64,000 bases of DNA from Ypsolopha sequella (GCA_934047225.1 OW204005.1:20220396-20284395), one strand, 5' to 3'. Shown: positions 54,701 through 57,333, numbered from the stretch's first letter. Translations and numbers: made by a program. Notes: generated by a model from the letters alone, not told the origin.

Positions 54701-56297
54701 GGACGCTAAAACTTTTACATATCGCCTTAATGAAATAAAGCCTATATTCTGCTCCAAATTGAGCCCCGTCCATCCGTGAAAATTACATCAAACTCCGTTC
54801 TGTTGTTTCGGAGATGTCCTTGAACAAACAAACAAACAGACAGACAGACAGACAGACATACAGAAAAGAATTTTAAAAATCACTGATTTTTGTTCTATTA
54901 CTCTTGTTTAGTCACCACCTTTCTATTTTTATTACTTTTCTGCAATGTACGGACAATGGGTTCTACTCTTATATTATATGTATTGATTGACTGATTGATT
55001 ACAAGATAACATTGCAATGTATAAATTAGGTATATAAATTATATACATTATTTTTTTTTTGCTTCTCTTAGGATCTAATATATATGTAAGAAAACAATCA
55101 TTTTAACATAAATCTAAATATAAACGAAACTTAAATTAACCGTTCACACTTTTGCTTTCGCAAAAACTCAAACACTCACGGAAAATACGGAATAACTCAT
55201 CCGCATATAGATCGACCTGTGGCCTTGTTGACAGTAAGGTGTTTAAGACATTTGTGGCACGTGGCAGAGGGAACTGGGGCTTAGCTACCGTGCGCGCACG
55301 CAGTGCGCAGAAAAGATGGTGATGTCGAGATCGAAGGAAGTTGTTGGGTACAAACAGAGAGGAGTTAGAGTCGCCTCGCAGAATACGACATGCCGTTAAT
55401 AAGAGCTCTGTTAACGTAACCCTGCGTACAGGATTATCTCTTGCCTACATACGGACCTGTGCAGATACATTTTTTTTGCTCCTGCGCAGATTGGTGCGCA
55501 CCGCCAGTCTGTTGAGCGCAACCAAAGCCGTCACATTTTGTTTACCAATTAAATCTGTAAAATACCATTGTAAAGGAAATCATTTTATAAACTATTCTTC
55601 TGGAGTTCTTTCTACGATCCTGCTGATCCTGCTACATAAAATACTACACTAGGGATCACTAGGGGTGCTTCAATTGTTTGTTAGCGAAACTGTCCGAGAT
55701 ATTTTAACGTCCGTGGCCATGTATTGTGTGAAATTTAAGCGTGTCTTTTTCCAACTGAACTTAACTCTGTGGCTACCTTATTGTACGCAGTTTTGTCAGT
55801 CGGGTATCGACTTGATTACGACACCCTTCTCAGTCTTCGCGTTCGCAAACAGTTGACATGATAGTGGGTAGAAAGAAGGACGATTGGTGAAAAATTGGTT
55901 GACTTAATAGTCATACATATCAGATCTATTGAAAAAGAAAACACTTGATCGACGTAAAATCACAAGCTAAAATGCAACGCTACCTCCCAGCCCGGATGAT
56001 TGATGAATGTGGATAAAGCAAAAGGGGTATGTCAGGGTCGTATCAGAAGGAAATCTGTGATCTCTGCCTATTCCTCTGGGAGACAGGCGTGAGTATGAAT
56101 GAAAAATATATTGGATTTTGTATTCATCTTGAATTTTTTCAGGACGGACCTATGCAATGATGTCAATGAAGACAACACTCGCACACTTCCTACGTCGCTA
56201 TCGAGTAGCCAGGAGAGAAACGCAACTCAAACTGAAATGGGATTTTATGATGACACCCGTGGAGGGCCATAAAATTTCAGTTGAAATGAGACAATGA
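13089..56297 (+). CDS. Cytochrome P450, CYP4 clan (most like CYP340), 8 of its exons; N-terminus not found
   Basis: Eight plus-strand exons join in frame across all seven introns into about 403 residues ending at TGA 56295-56297. The family uses haem and a redox partner at the endoplasmic reticulum to oxidise fatty-acid-like, hormonal or foreign compounds. Visible marks in order: helix C WRRHRK, I-helix AGSDTTSR, K-helix ESLR, PDRW, haem loop FSFGRRSCLG, then YAMMSMKT and a C-terminal PVEGHKI. Members are about 490-510 residues, so about 90 N-terminal residues with the membrane anchor are missing. The first exon found needs one base from an upstream exon. The introns are filled with transposons. 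No stop or frameshift is seen within the exons. The CYP340 assignment rests on remembered motif similarity. Confidence 0.88.
13983..14190 (+). repeat. Second copy of the Penelope-associated repeat
   Basis: Matches 11690-11895 in the same orientation: 'gagctgacata', 'ttgaacactc', 'attatcaaggcgagtgtcgt', 'caaacggg', 'gccgatcgg'. No endonuclease frame follows, so it is a solo or truncated copy inside the first P450 intron. Confidence 0.7.
14191..14803. other. AT-rich P450 intron sequence
   Basis: No coding frame or clear repeat structure was recognised. It is AT-rich with short A/T runs. Confidence 0.4.
14804..15380. repeat. Long inverted-repeat element with 'cgaaatatatttcg' arms
   Basis: Arms of about 97 bases: 14804-14900 and, reversed, about 15283-15380. 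They share 'tcgaaatatatttcgg', 'ctttggggcc', 'gcatcagtt' and 'tgaaagatttgaaaacagaa'. The right arm read on plus holds CTGATG (15316-15321), a GGCCC/GGGCC hairpin and GAAA (15340-15343). The same arrangement occurs at 19269-19297 and 22445-22474. The interior includes a LINE-like 3' end. Confidence 0.7.
15100..15225 (+). repeat. LINE-type 3' end with (ATG)n tail
   Basis: 'ggtagagaatgctttatgca', 'agtccgccattttgta' and 'tgtgcaataaagaatttatg' followed by repeated 'atg'. It resembles the copy at 15490-15580. 'gcaataaag' acts as the poly(A)-like end of many lepidopteran LINEs. The coding part is absent. Confidence 0.55.
15490..15580 (+). repeat. Second LINE-type 3' end
   Basis: 'ggcagagaatgctaattagc', 'ttggcctttttgta' and 'ttttgtgcaataaagtattt' with a short 'acat' tail. 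Same family as 15100-15225. Confidence 0.55.
16115..16538. mobile_element. TTAA-flanked MITE (piggyBac-like)
   Basis: TTAA at 16111-16114 and at 16539-16542 flank 424 bases whose ends are perfect inverted repeats, GGCGCTCTTATCCCA and its complement. TTAA duplication is the signature of piggyBac-superfamily transposition. No transposase frame is present. Confidence 0.8.
16950..17135 (+). CDS. P450 exon b (helix C)
   Basis: Acceptor 'tttcttttttag', donor 'tgtc|gtaagt'. It encodes STWRRHRKLLNPTFNQRILD and continues to FLETIC. The W-R-x-x-R of helix C contacts a haem propionate in the family. Phases 1 in and 1 out agree with both neighbours. Confidence 0.92.
17136..17877. other. P450 intron, no feature recognised
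   Basis: Several short frames occur here but none shows a domain or codon pattern I trust. No terminal repeat pair was seen. Confidence 0.4.
17878..18177. repeat. MITE with 24-base inverted arms
   Basis: 'atcaaaatctgacccgacag' at 17878 and its reverse complement ending 18177 form perfect arms. Weaker similarity continues outwards ('caattacac' and 'aattgtgta'), so the real ends may lie near 17850 and 18220. Confidence 0.65.
18405..18860 (-). repeat. LINE 3' end with (ATTCT)n tail
   Basis: On minus it ends 'cttgtgaaataaattaata' followed by repeated attct units (about 18405-18430), the usual look of a retroposed LINE 3' end. No reverse transcriptase frame is attached. An (AT)n/(GT)n microsatellite lies at about 18707-18765. 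Confidence 0.5.
19073..19178. repeat. Short foldback element
   Basis: 'gatgacagctaaacagagt' and its reverse complement 'actctgtttagctgtcatc' flank a 'gaattgaaatt' palindromic centre. It adjoins a short 'gacatgat' tandem run. Confidence 0.6.
19877..20067 (+). CDS. P450 exon c
   Basis: Acceptor 'ctatttcag', donor 'tctgat|gtaaga'. It encodes TAFGLKSQQKCSNEYKYAVA through the F-G region to KKVSSD. With exon b it forms ETICHTAFG, the CYP4-clan pattern E-x-x-x-x-TA-x-G. Phase 1 in, phase 0 out. Confidence 0.92.
20086..20140 (+). repeat. Perfect hairpin just after a P450 splice donor
   Basis: 'ttcaataaaaccgacgaatc' and its near-perfect reverse complement 'gattcgtccgttttattgaa' are separated by about 10 bases and start about 23 bases downstream of the exon c donor. 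Probably a tiny MITE. If transcribed it forms a strong stem in the pre-mRNA. Confidence 0.6.
20180..21260. other. P450 intron, gene-free
   Basis: 20200-20430 is rich in 'gacagatgt' and 'gtgaca' words, like 1850-2000. The rest is AT-rich with no coding frame I can support. Confidence 0.4.
21266..21731 (+). mobile_element. TTAA MITE, copy 1 (same family as 52785-53252)
   Basis: It starts after TTAA (21262-21265) with 'ggcgattagtgtcaccaaat' and ends 'aaagtacccatttggcgat' plus about 12 bases. The copy at 52785-53252 aligns in reverse orientation along its whole length ('gttcatatcagc', 'aaaaaacaccattc', 'gcatatgttgtc'). The right-hand TTAA here is degraded. Confidence 0.75.
21732..22355. other. 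P450 intron, gene-free
   Basis: A plus frame at 21853-22188 has no recognisable domain and spans an intron-like T-rich tract. I do not support it as a gene. Confidence 0.35.
22356..22530 (+). repeat. Near-palindrome with a hammerhead-like core
   Basis: Arms of about 65 bases flank a 40-base centre. Read on plus: 'ttgttcgatata' (22397-22408), UA, 'tcga', loop, 'tcga' (22441-22444), CTGATGA (22445-22451), one extra C, a GGCCC/GGGTC stem, GAAA (22471-22474), and 'tatatcgaacaa' (22475-22486), which pairs with the first segment. This is the order of a type III hammerhead ribozyme with one bulged base. It is related to 14804-15380 and 19262-19320. Confidence 0.55.
23205..23410 (-). repeat. LINE-type 3' tail
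   Basis: 'attcagattcaaattcaaa' followed by 'aagtttattttgtaaag'. On minus this is an 'aaataaactt' end followed by a short 'tttgaat' tandem tail. No coding part. Confidence 0.4.
23540..23733. repeat. GC-rich foldback element
   Basis: The arms begin 'agtccggctttttcgtg' and continue through 'ggggtacagacgttggcg'; the right arm is the reverse complement with few mismatches. Each arm is about 55 bases and the loop about 85. Its base composition differs sharply from the AT-rich surroundings. Confidence 0.75.
24032..24262 (-). pseudogene. LINE ORF2 C-terminal fragment
   Basis: The minus frame reads RRESGIYNKLPKEVLNLS and then FKLYFKQGLLKKAYYKINEY before a stop. This resembles the extreme C-terminus of CR1/Jockey-group LINE proteins (the YNKLP box). 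It is cut at about 24262, where the plus-strand LINE begins. Confidence 0.7.
24690..24757 (-). repeat. Homopolymer tail of the nested LINE
   Basis: A run of A on plus (T on the element's own strand), interrupted twice by single T, lies between the target duplication and the LINE 3' UTR. A poly(T) sense-strand tail is unusual; most LINEs carry poly(A) or short tandem repeats. Confidence 0.7.
25133..28111 (-). CDS. LINE ORF2: apurinic endonuclease and reverse transcriptase (CR1/Jockey group)
   Basis: I start at the ATG at 28111 (MTDTLQTLNDIDE), giving about 992 residues. The endonuclease shows QNINSIYHNFDDFL, VLTECRL, VVVYVKKSLR, AGDININ, LDHFML and TTITDHL. The reverse transcriptase shows GAGWDNITNKFLK, NYRPISVLP, FGFRQGRSTEDAV, FLDLKKAFDTVS, YGVPQGSVLGPTLFLIYIN and the catalytic YADDTA. 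After the thumb box (VKYLGVLVDQRLSWYPQ) comes a C-terminal region ending DETEDLLTYIT. The frame is uninterrupted, so the insertion is probably recent. The 39672-39857 fragment looks like the C-terminus of a relative. Confidence 0.92.
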   Translation of the reverse strand: MTDTLQTLNDIDETEIARALECNIDEVEKHIIVHKNDFTLIAQNINSIYHNFDDFLITLSTFSFDMDIIVLTECRLNPDKPIPQLNNYASYRTQHLLNQNDGVVVYVKKSLRHKVNEIKLIHASCLEVKVLNNTVLCIYRSPSNINAENFINSLDAHLKSYPSHSSIIIAGDININIRPKLTEPSHEYKNRINYLQMLSSYGILAGHTFPTRKRNCLDHFMLNINRAKFTASIAILNTTITDHLTTFLTLSKTKIKYKDNKTKTTINFDEALKYLLNKNLSELLLCDDPVVLTTLLIDKITESLKFNTKKTPVPCGKRIIKPWITAGILRCVRNRNKLQKDLRQDPNNEILRITYRRYRNYCNNLIKRTKRKYDQDNIIKSLHSNKLLWENIKNITYTNKSHVSNIELLNIQSSPSKSADYINHYFANIGKQLAIKIKPDILNISSSSLDNIPTTSQSFVLLPTDLDEVTSTIANLKLNSGAGWDNITNKFLKMIVKEIAPIITHLTNLCFEKGTFPNLLKQSIITPIYKGGDKEDISNYRPISVLPAISKILEKLINARLMNYLNKLDILSPTQFGFRQGRSTEDAVYELSSFVTQQLDKGNKCLSVFLDLKKAFDTVSIPILVRKLEKIGIRGVPLALFTDYLSDRKQRVKLPGCISDEEVVSYGVPQGSVLGPTLFLIYINDLCNMKINNAKILSYADDTAIAFAGTSWSEVKNCTELGLAQIALWLKHNLLSLNTVKTNYICFGMYNNSQPQSDFTVKIHSCCDNNSRTCNCPSIDKVSKVKYLGVLVDQRLSWYPQLEHVSNRIRKLTWMFKALRHVVPYNSNDSPKFLLNQIYVTLAQSVFTYCITIWGGAAKTQFLNLERSQRNLIKTIYFKRRLFSTDELYNISGLLSVRKLYIIATMLKIHKSLPLDLSLITKRRKDIIVKLPPVRTTFASMQYDTRSAFLYNKINKEIYIYVKPSRECRKLLTKFIQPLTYDETEDLLTYIT
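29565..32558 (+). CDS. LINE ORF2: apurinic endonuclease and reverse transcriptase of the host LINE
   Basis: A 997-codon frame from ATG 29565. Endonuclease motifs: TYNIRSITKNFDAF, ILTECHLTD, GGVVVYVRNGWD, AGDININ, CLDHVFIG, TTDHD. Reverse transcriptase motifs: SAAGLDGLKNSLIK, NYRPISLLGIFSKILEK, QFGFRRGKSTEDAV, FLDLAKAFDTVS, YGVPQGSILGPTLFIVYIN and CYADDTAII. The thumb box is IKYLGVVLDEKLNF. The arrangement matches the nested minus-strand LINE, so both belong to one broad clade, but their sequences are well separated. ORF2 is intact although ORF1 of the same element is broken, consistent with recent disruption. Confidence 0.92.
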   Translation: MSIQTQLEHDIDNTLSVSCHVVDLPEHCGSYLNCTNSFKILTYNIRSITKNFDAFTVALKRANVAFDIVILTECHLTDKVTVRSIPGYTHYYTKVVNNSAGGVVVYVRNGWDASVSEPDILEADCLAVDFPGSHTIFAIYRSPSFRCTDNFLSSLESHIKSVKQNKEVIFAGDININILPDEFDPKRQEQASEYLCMTAEVGLKPVITEATRYKTCLDHVFIGTKQTAIGLVCKTSTTDHDMAIAALDFKLVKPARKRVILKTDFAAVANDLANNDWTNVMTKTNATEAANCLTIALDNIVQKHTKEVTVSRSKYNLKEWITPGLMRCMKHRDRLHSQARKQPNNVILQISYKRYRNYCNDLLKRLKKQYENKLLEENKSDTKKLWKVIKSICELGGKSKVPSELLLIENNHKESLTVCNKFFAGIGQKLAKETLDNMRATEIDLVTELNQPANYRPTSFFMHPTDKYEIEALIQKLKNDSAAGLDGLKNSLIKSICKQIIDPLTHIFNLSLSTGSFPGDWKIAVVVPIHKNGAKNAISNYRPISLLGIFSKILEKIVNKRLVDFLETQNLLSSSQFGFRRGKSTEDAVTQLLSSVSSALDTGQACVGVFLDLAKAFDTVSLKILLRKLELLGIRGTALDWFRSYLTDRSQCLRIDGQVSGLEALSYGVPQGSILGPTLFIVYINSLTQLFQSNCKVEVACYADDTAIIFRDSSWTDVFSQVEVGLAAVAGWLQKNLLTLNVDKTKYICFYKTAASCPPTSSNIKVHTCTHWNDHADVSPHPICACTSISRVESIKYLGVVLDEKLNFKHHVQNVAARIRRLIGIMKLLRSGADKFILRLVYLALCQSILCYCITAWGSCAKSTMLILERAQRSVLKVMLRKPFRHPTNEVFKEAQVLTVRQLYVLRVGLAHHRTELKSSAPQVRSGRRLRLNVNTPLLKTVFAQRFSSFSFPFIYKQACKSCNLKKCTVQEAKIELTKWLLTLNYDSTEAILVIPK
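33090..34390 (-). pseudogene. Degraded LINE reverse transcriptase
   Basis: Read on minus, broken frames contain NYRPVSVLPVMSKI (about 34180), VPQGSTLGP (about 33790), LFTDDTSLILK (about 33690), KFLGIMIDSRLQWGPHIEAL (about 33450) and LAFPKIRLAKVSTSFVGHG (about 33130). These are reverse transcriptase blocks in the right order with stops and frameshifts, and the catalytic Tyr-Ala is altered to Phe-Thr. It is an older insertion than the LINEs at 24-32 kb. Confidence 0.8.
34391..34648. other. P450 intron end, no feature recognised
   Basis: Unique-looking sequence between the LINE relic and P450 exon d. A hairpin-like 'gtacagtcaagctatacac' / 'gtatataacttgacgtg' resemblance is too weak to call. Confidence 0.3.
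34649..34709 (+). CDS. P450 exon d (61-base mini-exon)
   Basis: Acceptor 'tgtttacag', donor 'ctcag|gtaagt'. It encodes VLRIKKAELNESVSQKLKSS and one base of the next codon. Phase 0 in and 1 out fit exon c and exon e exactly, and the position matches the region between helix G and helix I in CYP4 enzymes. It is isolated by 14.6 kb upstream and 5.9 kb downstream. Confidence 0.85.
34710..36835. other. P450 intron 4, first part, gene-free
   Basis: Plus frames at 34812-35000 and 35072-35359 lack recognisable domains. A dispersed repeat at 36172-36235 ('aaacgcagaaataaaagtaa', 'atctggatgtgaggag') is shared with 51248-51316 and, reversed, with 2922-2988. Confidence 0.4.
36836..38704 (+). pseudogene. 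THAP-domain gene or P-element derivative inside P450 intron 4
   Basis: ATG at 36836. Exon 1 (36836-36884) and exon 2 (36971-37174) join in frame to a THAP finger: MPRRSFTKCHFGCESD, HHFPSYEYPHEERFQLWKS, LCHRRFDKMYCLPSKRL, SIPTLNL. Exon 3 (37335-37427) gives SSSGLSNQSSHSKQ. It can splice in frame to 38228 (DMQYDMQEHNTSS...), whose frame stops at 38475 after FNFEWPIHKTDL. A further frame 38484-38704 (NRYHSWVKEVNKILFGK) lies one frame away. The catalytic core is absent, so this is either an internally deleted P-like transposon or a small THAP protein. Exon 3's start and its acceptor are duplicated at 38146-38182. Confidence 0.6.
38705..39182. other. P450 intron sequence, no feature recognised
   Basis: No convincing frame or terminal repeat. 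An 'aagataaatcatttttatcc' / 'ggataaaatgatttattttt' inverted pair (about 38767 and 38841) suggests a small foldback. Confidence 0.35.
39183..39870 (-). pseudogene. 5'-truncated LINE 3' end
   Basis: Minus frame 39857-39672 reads LGYLSFLGPFIYNQISKQLS and ends YDDIESLLCVIS, resembling the C-terminus of the LINE ORF2 at 25133 (FLYNKINKEIY ... DETEDLLTYIT). Downstream on minus comes a 3' UTR ending 'aaataaattgaattgaattg', i.e. an (AATTG)n tail at about 39186-39207. Confidence 0.7.
39871..40618. other. P450 intron sequence with a GC-rich patch
   Basis: 39871-40250 is richer in GC than its surroundings and has overlapping short frames on both strands without a recognisable domain. It is perhaps a fragment of an unidentified transposon. 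Confidence 0.3.
40619..40808 (+). CDS. P450 exon e (I-helix)
   Basis: Acceptor 'tttttacag', donor 'caga|gtaagt'. It encodes RPMKGFLDCLLELQSEGLLT and VDGMIEAGSDTTSRALLF. AGSDTT is the oxygen-activation motif of the I-helix (A/G-G-x-D/E-T-T/S). Phase 1 in, phase 2 out. Confidence 0.95.
41240..41570 (+). pseudogene. LINE C-terminal fragment
   Basis: The plus frame reads LFALFGVETLDSWGPEERIL, then VTGDPQAGTFL, a TGA at 41479-41481, then QRLSLAIQCGNVASILGT. I recognise the pattern E-T-L-x-x-WGP and R-L-x-LAIQ-x-GN as the extreme C-terminus of an insect LINE polyprotein. The stop and missing upstream domains mark it as a relic. Confidence 0.65.
42155..42306 (+). CDS. P450 exon f (K-helix ExxR)
   Basis: Acceptor 'aattttttag', donor 'caag|gtaaga'. 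It encodes IQEVLAESSCNVNKNHLSRL and VIKESLRFLTIGPVIARKVT. ESLR is the invariant ExxR of the haem pocket. Phases 2 in and 1 out fit both neighbours. Confidence 0.95.
42852..43083. mobile_element. hAT-type MITE with 8-base target duplication
   Basis: Ends CAGTGGCGTGCATAGAACTT and its reverse complement (perfect arms of at least 28 bases). Flanks caatcatg (42844-42851) and cagtcatg (43084-43091) match at 7 of 8 bases, the hAT duplication length. 232 bases, non-coding. Confidence 0.85.
43299..43677 (+). mobile_element. Solo LTR (BEL/Pao-like)
   Basis: 379 bases beginning TGTTCACGCCAC and ending GGTTACA, flanked on both sides by ATTAT (43294-43298 and 43678-43682), a perfect 5-base target duplication. 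It is GC-rich, with 'aataaa' near 43568 as a plausible LTR poly(A) signal. The start resembles the sense start of the nearby BEL LTR (TGTTCGCGCCAC). A solo LTR arises when the two LTRs of a provirus-like insertion recombine. Confidence 0.85.
43902..44366 (-). repeat. BEL/Pao 3' LTR
   Basis: 465 bases, same as 50273-50737. The 98-codon plus-strand frame inside it occurs in both LTRs and is antisense to the element, so it is not taken as a gene. Confidence 0.93.
44467..49785 (-). CDS. BEL/Pao Gag-Pol polyprotein
   Basis: The frame is open to 49809, but that codon is TTG; I start at ATG 49785, giving about 1772 residues. In order: Gag (LPKLELVGFSGEATMWPTFY, DUF1759-type), Cys/His knuckles (CPLCKQLKHYNLYKC, CTNCLSITHNNSAC), protease (LCDPASQSSF near residue 505), reverse transcriptase with TSDIKQMFLQV and catalytic YMDDICY near 925, RNase H (FADASERGYGCVVY; FTDSMVTLHWI), and integrase (DYCGPI, SDNATNFVG, HFGGHYEIYVKGFK). 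The protease reads D-P-A-S where DSGS or DTGA is usual; the Asp is kept. The integrase block keeps D, D and E. It appears intact. Confidence 0.93.
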   Translation of the reverse strand: MPNSAEAAKLKMSYSLKKLKNKRQELFNRLQRVYDFSKTALEDVSSAELFMANVETLDTVRSEIHVIIDEINDTEVLINPNFEPNYQSWSAFEDLYSHCKYINRKLSHSSKSADSKVKAPRDMECPKKPTIKLPKLELVGFSGEATMWPTFYETFKTTIHDNPDLTDNERVQYLMGKLSGRALSICSGITPNATNYDIIWKTLVSTFQDSRSLATTYLDQMFEFRPLTTASSKNLDLFLDKFCSAVSCLKSLNIKDLSDFILMYLALKKLDVETARSFEMFKRGSDLPHYDELISFLREQTKILNRTAPAITAPAPNRSVNNNNNKTGYSTKSTHAFVSASTNNNCCPLCKQLKHYNLYKCPEFVKLDIEKRFQFIKSNNGCTNCLSITHNNSACKSSYNCRHCNCKHHSMLCRKQNVMNTHTALGQNITVSPRTHTQSSRLVDPAVSATNTEHMTNDSQSVPTASNNISLCNLQPNSQRNETCLLGTIQVIVKDSNGMSVRLRALCDPASQSSFSTVSCCEKLNLKYEKIPRAFVKGIGSSSNPIKGATNLKLFSRFDDSVSISLDTYVIDRITDNLPSVQVDLSTLSYLKDITLADETFYLPGEIDILIGASLFADILLSGRVSGPPGTPTGFQTIFGFTLIGNTPVYQNTACSISLCSYMEIEPPIDFILQKFWQLEEVHCEPASSPANDECEKLFINNVSRDPAGRYSVSLPFARNPNILGNSYHHAKKCFMSLERRFVSNADLRSEYNNIINEYLTKGYISPLHNDDQLSLGYYIPHHPVVRVDKSTTKVRICMNASTKTDSADGTRVSLNDTLHTGANLQNDLFLILLDFRLYEIAFTSDIKQMFLQVLVNADDRKFQKFLYRFDTCSPLIAYQFNRVCFGLRSSPFLAMRVVRKLCEDGSSAYPLAATVAARNCYMDDICYSTPTVQGSLQLRDELVGLLKAGGFELVKWSSNCQQLLDTLPDTHRLNSSKNFEEQTQTLKVLGLQWSPDSDEFSFTVSLDSRPCTKRNVLSVIARQYDVLGFTAPVILYAKLLLQKICILKLDWDETLPSDIAQIWQNYLKELPVLRDLRIKRHLDVFQNSKISIISFADASERGYGCVVYIRVQDDSDTCTSIRLVCAKSKVCPLKTVSVARLELCASLLMSKLTRRVVDAYKIRHNIERIYCFTDSMVTLHWIHSSPHRFKTFVATRITKIISAIPAECFYHTAGSQNPSDCLSRGLTPTQLMSHPLWFTGPAWLYLDAKEWPIKTIESASIEENLPESKTISLPAFSNEEPHPLLSLSERISSWLVLLHTIIYIYRFLRILPRSNIFTATDMDFAEVALIKALQAFYFLDEIKRLKSNKLCSPALNRLSPFLDKNGLLRVGGRLRNTDMTFDQQHPVLLPRKNHIVELIIIHYHRKNCHTGPVALMSIIRQKFWILSCRNIVRRVIHSCNYCFKAKPRQTFPFMADLPSCRVNEAKAFVHCAVDYCGPISITPYRKRGVRPVKCYLCIFVCLVTRAVHVELATDLSTNTFLSAFKRFLSRRGAVSFVYSDNATNFVGARNALSEIYNLTNSEEFKTSFANELADHRIQWKFNIPRSPHFGGHYEIYVKGFKTHLHRVVGTQLLTYEELLTVVTQIECVINSRPLTLLSEDPSELSALTPAHFLMSTPLKELPACKVADEPVNLLRRYALLDQMVESFARRWKNDYLHLLQSRGKWNTPSNPIKIGSVVVVVTDNTPPLQWPLGVIVAVYPGKDNVIRVASVKTTTGVYKRPVVRLCPLPSQ
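50252..50272 (-). promoter_or_regulatory. BEL/Pao primer-binding site candidate
   Basis: In sense, just after the 5' LTR, 'tggccattcgagccggat' follows a short T run. TTCGAGCCGGAT matches the complement of the insect tRNA-Tyr 3' region as I remember it, with three mismatches next to the TGG. The tRNA identity is uncertain. Confidence 0.45.
50273..50737 (-). repeat. BEL/Pao 5' LTR
   Basis: 465 bases, apparently identical to 43902-44366. It is followed on plus by GAGAC (50738-50742). Confidence 0.93.
51248..51316 (+). repeat. Dispersed repeat, third copy
   Basis: 'gtatagaaacgcagaaagga' and 'aatctggatgtgaggagctc' match 36172-36235 and, reversed, 2922-2988. Confidence 0.65.
51632..51796 (+). CDS. 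P450 exon g (haem-binding loop)
   Basis: Acceptor 'ttttttacag', donor 'cctcg|gtaaaa'. It encodes DNFVLPSGSEIAVFLSGI, WGPDVNTFNPDRWL and FSFGRRSCLG. The Cys of F-x-x-G-x-R-x-C-x-G is the axial haem ligand. The donor interrupts the Gly after Cys-Leu, restored by exon h. Phase 1 in and 1 out. Confidence 0.96.
51880..52140. repeat. Dispersed repeat with internal inverted arms
   Basis: It starts 'agctggtgcccgcgacttcg', a phrase I recognise from many insect repeats. Inside, 'tctgaaggctttaatttta' (about 51989) and its reverse complement (about 52112) form arms around a 100-base centre. Confidence 0.5.
52141..52650. other. P450 intron 7, no feature recognised
   Basis: A plus frame at 52408-52608 has no recognisable domain. 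Confidence 0.3.
52651..53502 (-). pseudogene. Helitron helicase C-terminal fragment, split by a MITE
   Basis: On minus, 53502-53257 reads HSTALQREIIEVEIPTGCG, ETVFIPRVPLIPNYFPFEFK and, one frame later, QFPVAVCFAMTIDMSQGQTL. After the 468-base insertion the frame resumes at 52784: KAAGVNLRSDCFSHGQ, then LFMLAQVGKTVSVV. These are the last motifs of the PIF1-like helicase of Helitrons (TI-x-x-SQGQTL and CFSHGQ). There is a single-base frameshift near 53310 and SRV-like residues after CFSHGQ are degraded. The rest of the Rep/helicase protein was not found. Confidence 0.85.
52785..53252 (-). mobile_element. TTAA MITE, copy 2, inside the Helitron helicase
   Basis: TTAA at 52781-52784 and 53253-53256 flank 468 bases. 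The ends ('gggccttactattaccaaat' and the reverse complement of 'atttggcgatggtaatcgcc') match at about 14 of 20 positions. Joining the flanks at one TTAA restores the helicase frame across SQGQTL-K-AAG, which fixes the limits. Same family as 21266-21731. Confidence 0.88.
53961..54006 (+). repeat. SINE tail
   Basis: 'ggaaccctaggtacgcgagt' and 'cttgcacttggccggttttt' match the last 45 bases of the SINE at 57753-58040. The body is not recognisable upstream. Confidence 0.6.
54007..55141. other. P450 intron 7, gene-free, with (CAGA)n
   Basis: Short frames on both strands (54411-54773) have no recognisable domain. A 'cagacagacagacaga' run at about 54835-54860 looks like the tail of a retroposon. Confidence 0.35.
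55142..55425 (-). pseudogene. LINE C-terminal fragment
   Basis: The minus frame reads LLLTACRILRGDSNSSLFVP, then LRSRHHHLFCAL, FPLPRATNVLNTLL and VDLYADELFRIFRECL. RHH-x-LF ... PL-x-RA-x-x-x-LN is the C-terminal pattern I know from insect LINE proteins. No polymerase blocks remain. Confidence 0.7.
55426..56142. other. P450 intron 7 end, no feature recognised
   Basis: Unique-looking sequence up to the exon h acceptor. The plus frames at 55341-55652 and 55665-55856 lack domains. Confidence 0.3.
56143..56297 (+). CDS. P450 exon h (L-helix, C-terminus and stop)
   Basis: Acceptor 'attttttcag', stop TGA 56295-56297. It encodes RTYAMMSMKTTLAHFLRRYR and KWDFMMTPVEGHKISVEM. YAMMSMK directly after the haem Cys loop is typical of the CYP340-like lineage. 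It completes the codon split in exon g. Confidence 0.95.
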
Positions 56298-56331
56298 ATG
56301 AAATGTGTCATGTTATTGGAAAATAACTTTT

Positions 56332-56337
56332 AATAAA
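56332..56337 (+). terminator. P450 poly(A) signal
   Basis: AATAAA 35 bases after the P450 stop codon, followed by 'gtgttggttgg', a plausible GT-rich downstream element. Confidence 0.75.
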
Positions 56338-56718
56338 GTGTTGGTTGGGTAATTTGTTTGTTTTAATTACTATATTAAAAGAACTTGCTTAGGGTGAAGT
56401 TCCATTGTCATTATAAGAAGTATACTAAGTCCGAGATACCTACTTACAATATATATTCACTATAATGAAAGGTGCCTGCTCGGACAACGACACCTTCCAA
56501 CCAGCAAGACAACCACCAGACGCATGCGAGCTGGGCCCTTATGAGTTTACCCGGGATAGCTTCTGATGGTTGCATGCGAACTTTACCTAAAAACTCATGT
56601 TCTAAACTTACATTATGAATTCCAGAAATCCGTTTCGTCACAGGCACTGGTGGTGGTGATAAAAGTTCCCTGAAACCCCTTAGCTAATCCCTGAGCTCAA
56701 TCCCCTGAATACGCAAAA

Positions 56719-57023
56719 TTACCACCAGTTTTCGATGTGACGCAGCGTGTCACACGTTGTTGTAAAGTCGTCCTGACGTCTTCCCGGAGGCCGGCTATTC
56801 CACAGCAACTTATAAATCTCCTCGGGAAGAACACAGAATGCTGCACCACGCATATTTATCGTTTTTAACCCAAAAACGAAACAATTCACAAATAATTCAC
56901 GGAAGCCCTTTCCGAATAACAGATGAGCAACAAGAAAAAAATCAGTGTGGCCACACACAAAAAACTCAACTCCCGACAGACCACTTTCAAATGTGTTCTA
57001 AAGTACACGTTTTATCCAAAACA
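56719..57023 (-). repeat. Transposon-derived remnant and dispersed repeat
   Basis: The minus frame 56958-56719 contains MRGAAFCVLPEEIYKLLWNS, loosely like a LINE C-terminus, but I cannot name it. 56935-57023 repeats 10733-10822. Confidence 0.4.
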
Positions 57024-57333
57024 ATATAGATCGATGTTTTGAGTTGAAGTTGGAATTTTAACTCGTCAGGGATTTGTAGAGTAAAGAATACAAATAATTT
57101 AATAGTAAATAATACAAATTATTCAAAAGTATTTATTATATTCATTATATTATCCCTTTATAGTTATATTATAGTTATAACTATAAAAGGAAAAAATTAT
57201 ATATTTAAAGTTATAATATATACAAATATATTTATATGTATAAACACATATATATACAACAAAATACATAAAATAAAGGTATATAAAATTTAACAGATAA
57301 CCCAAAAATTCCTAAATAAAAAATATTAAAAAA

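Noticed and set aside
54411..54773. 120-codon minus frame
   Set aside because: No recognisable domain, no supporting splice or repeat context, and a long overlapping frame on the other strand.
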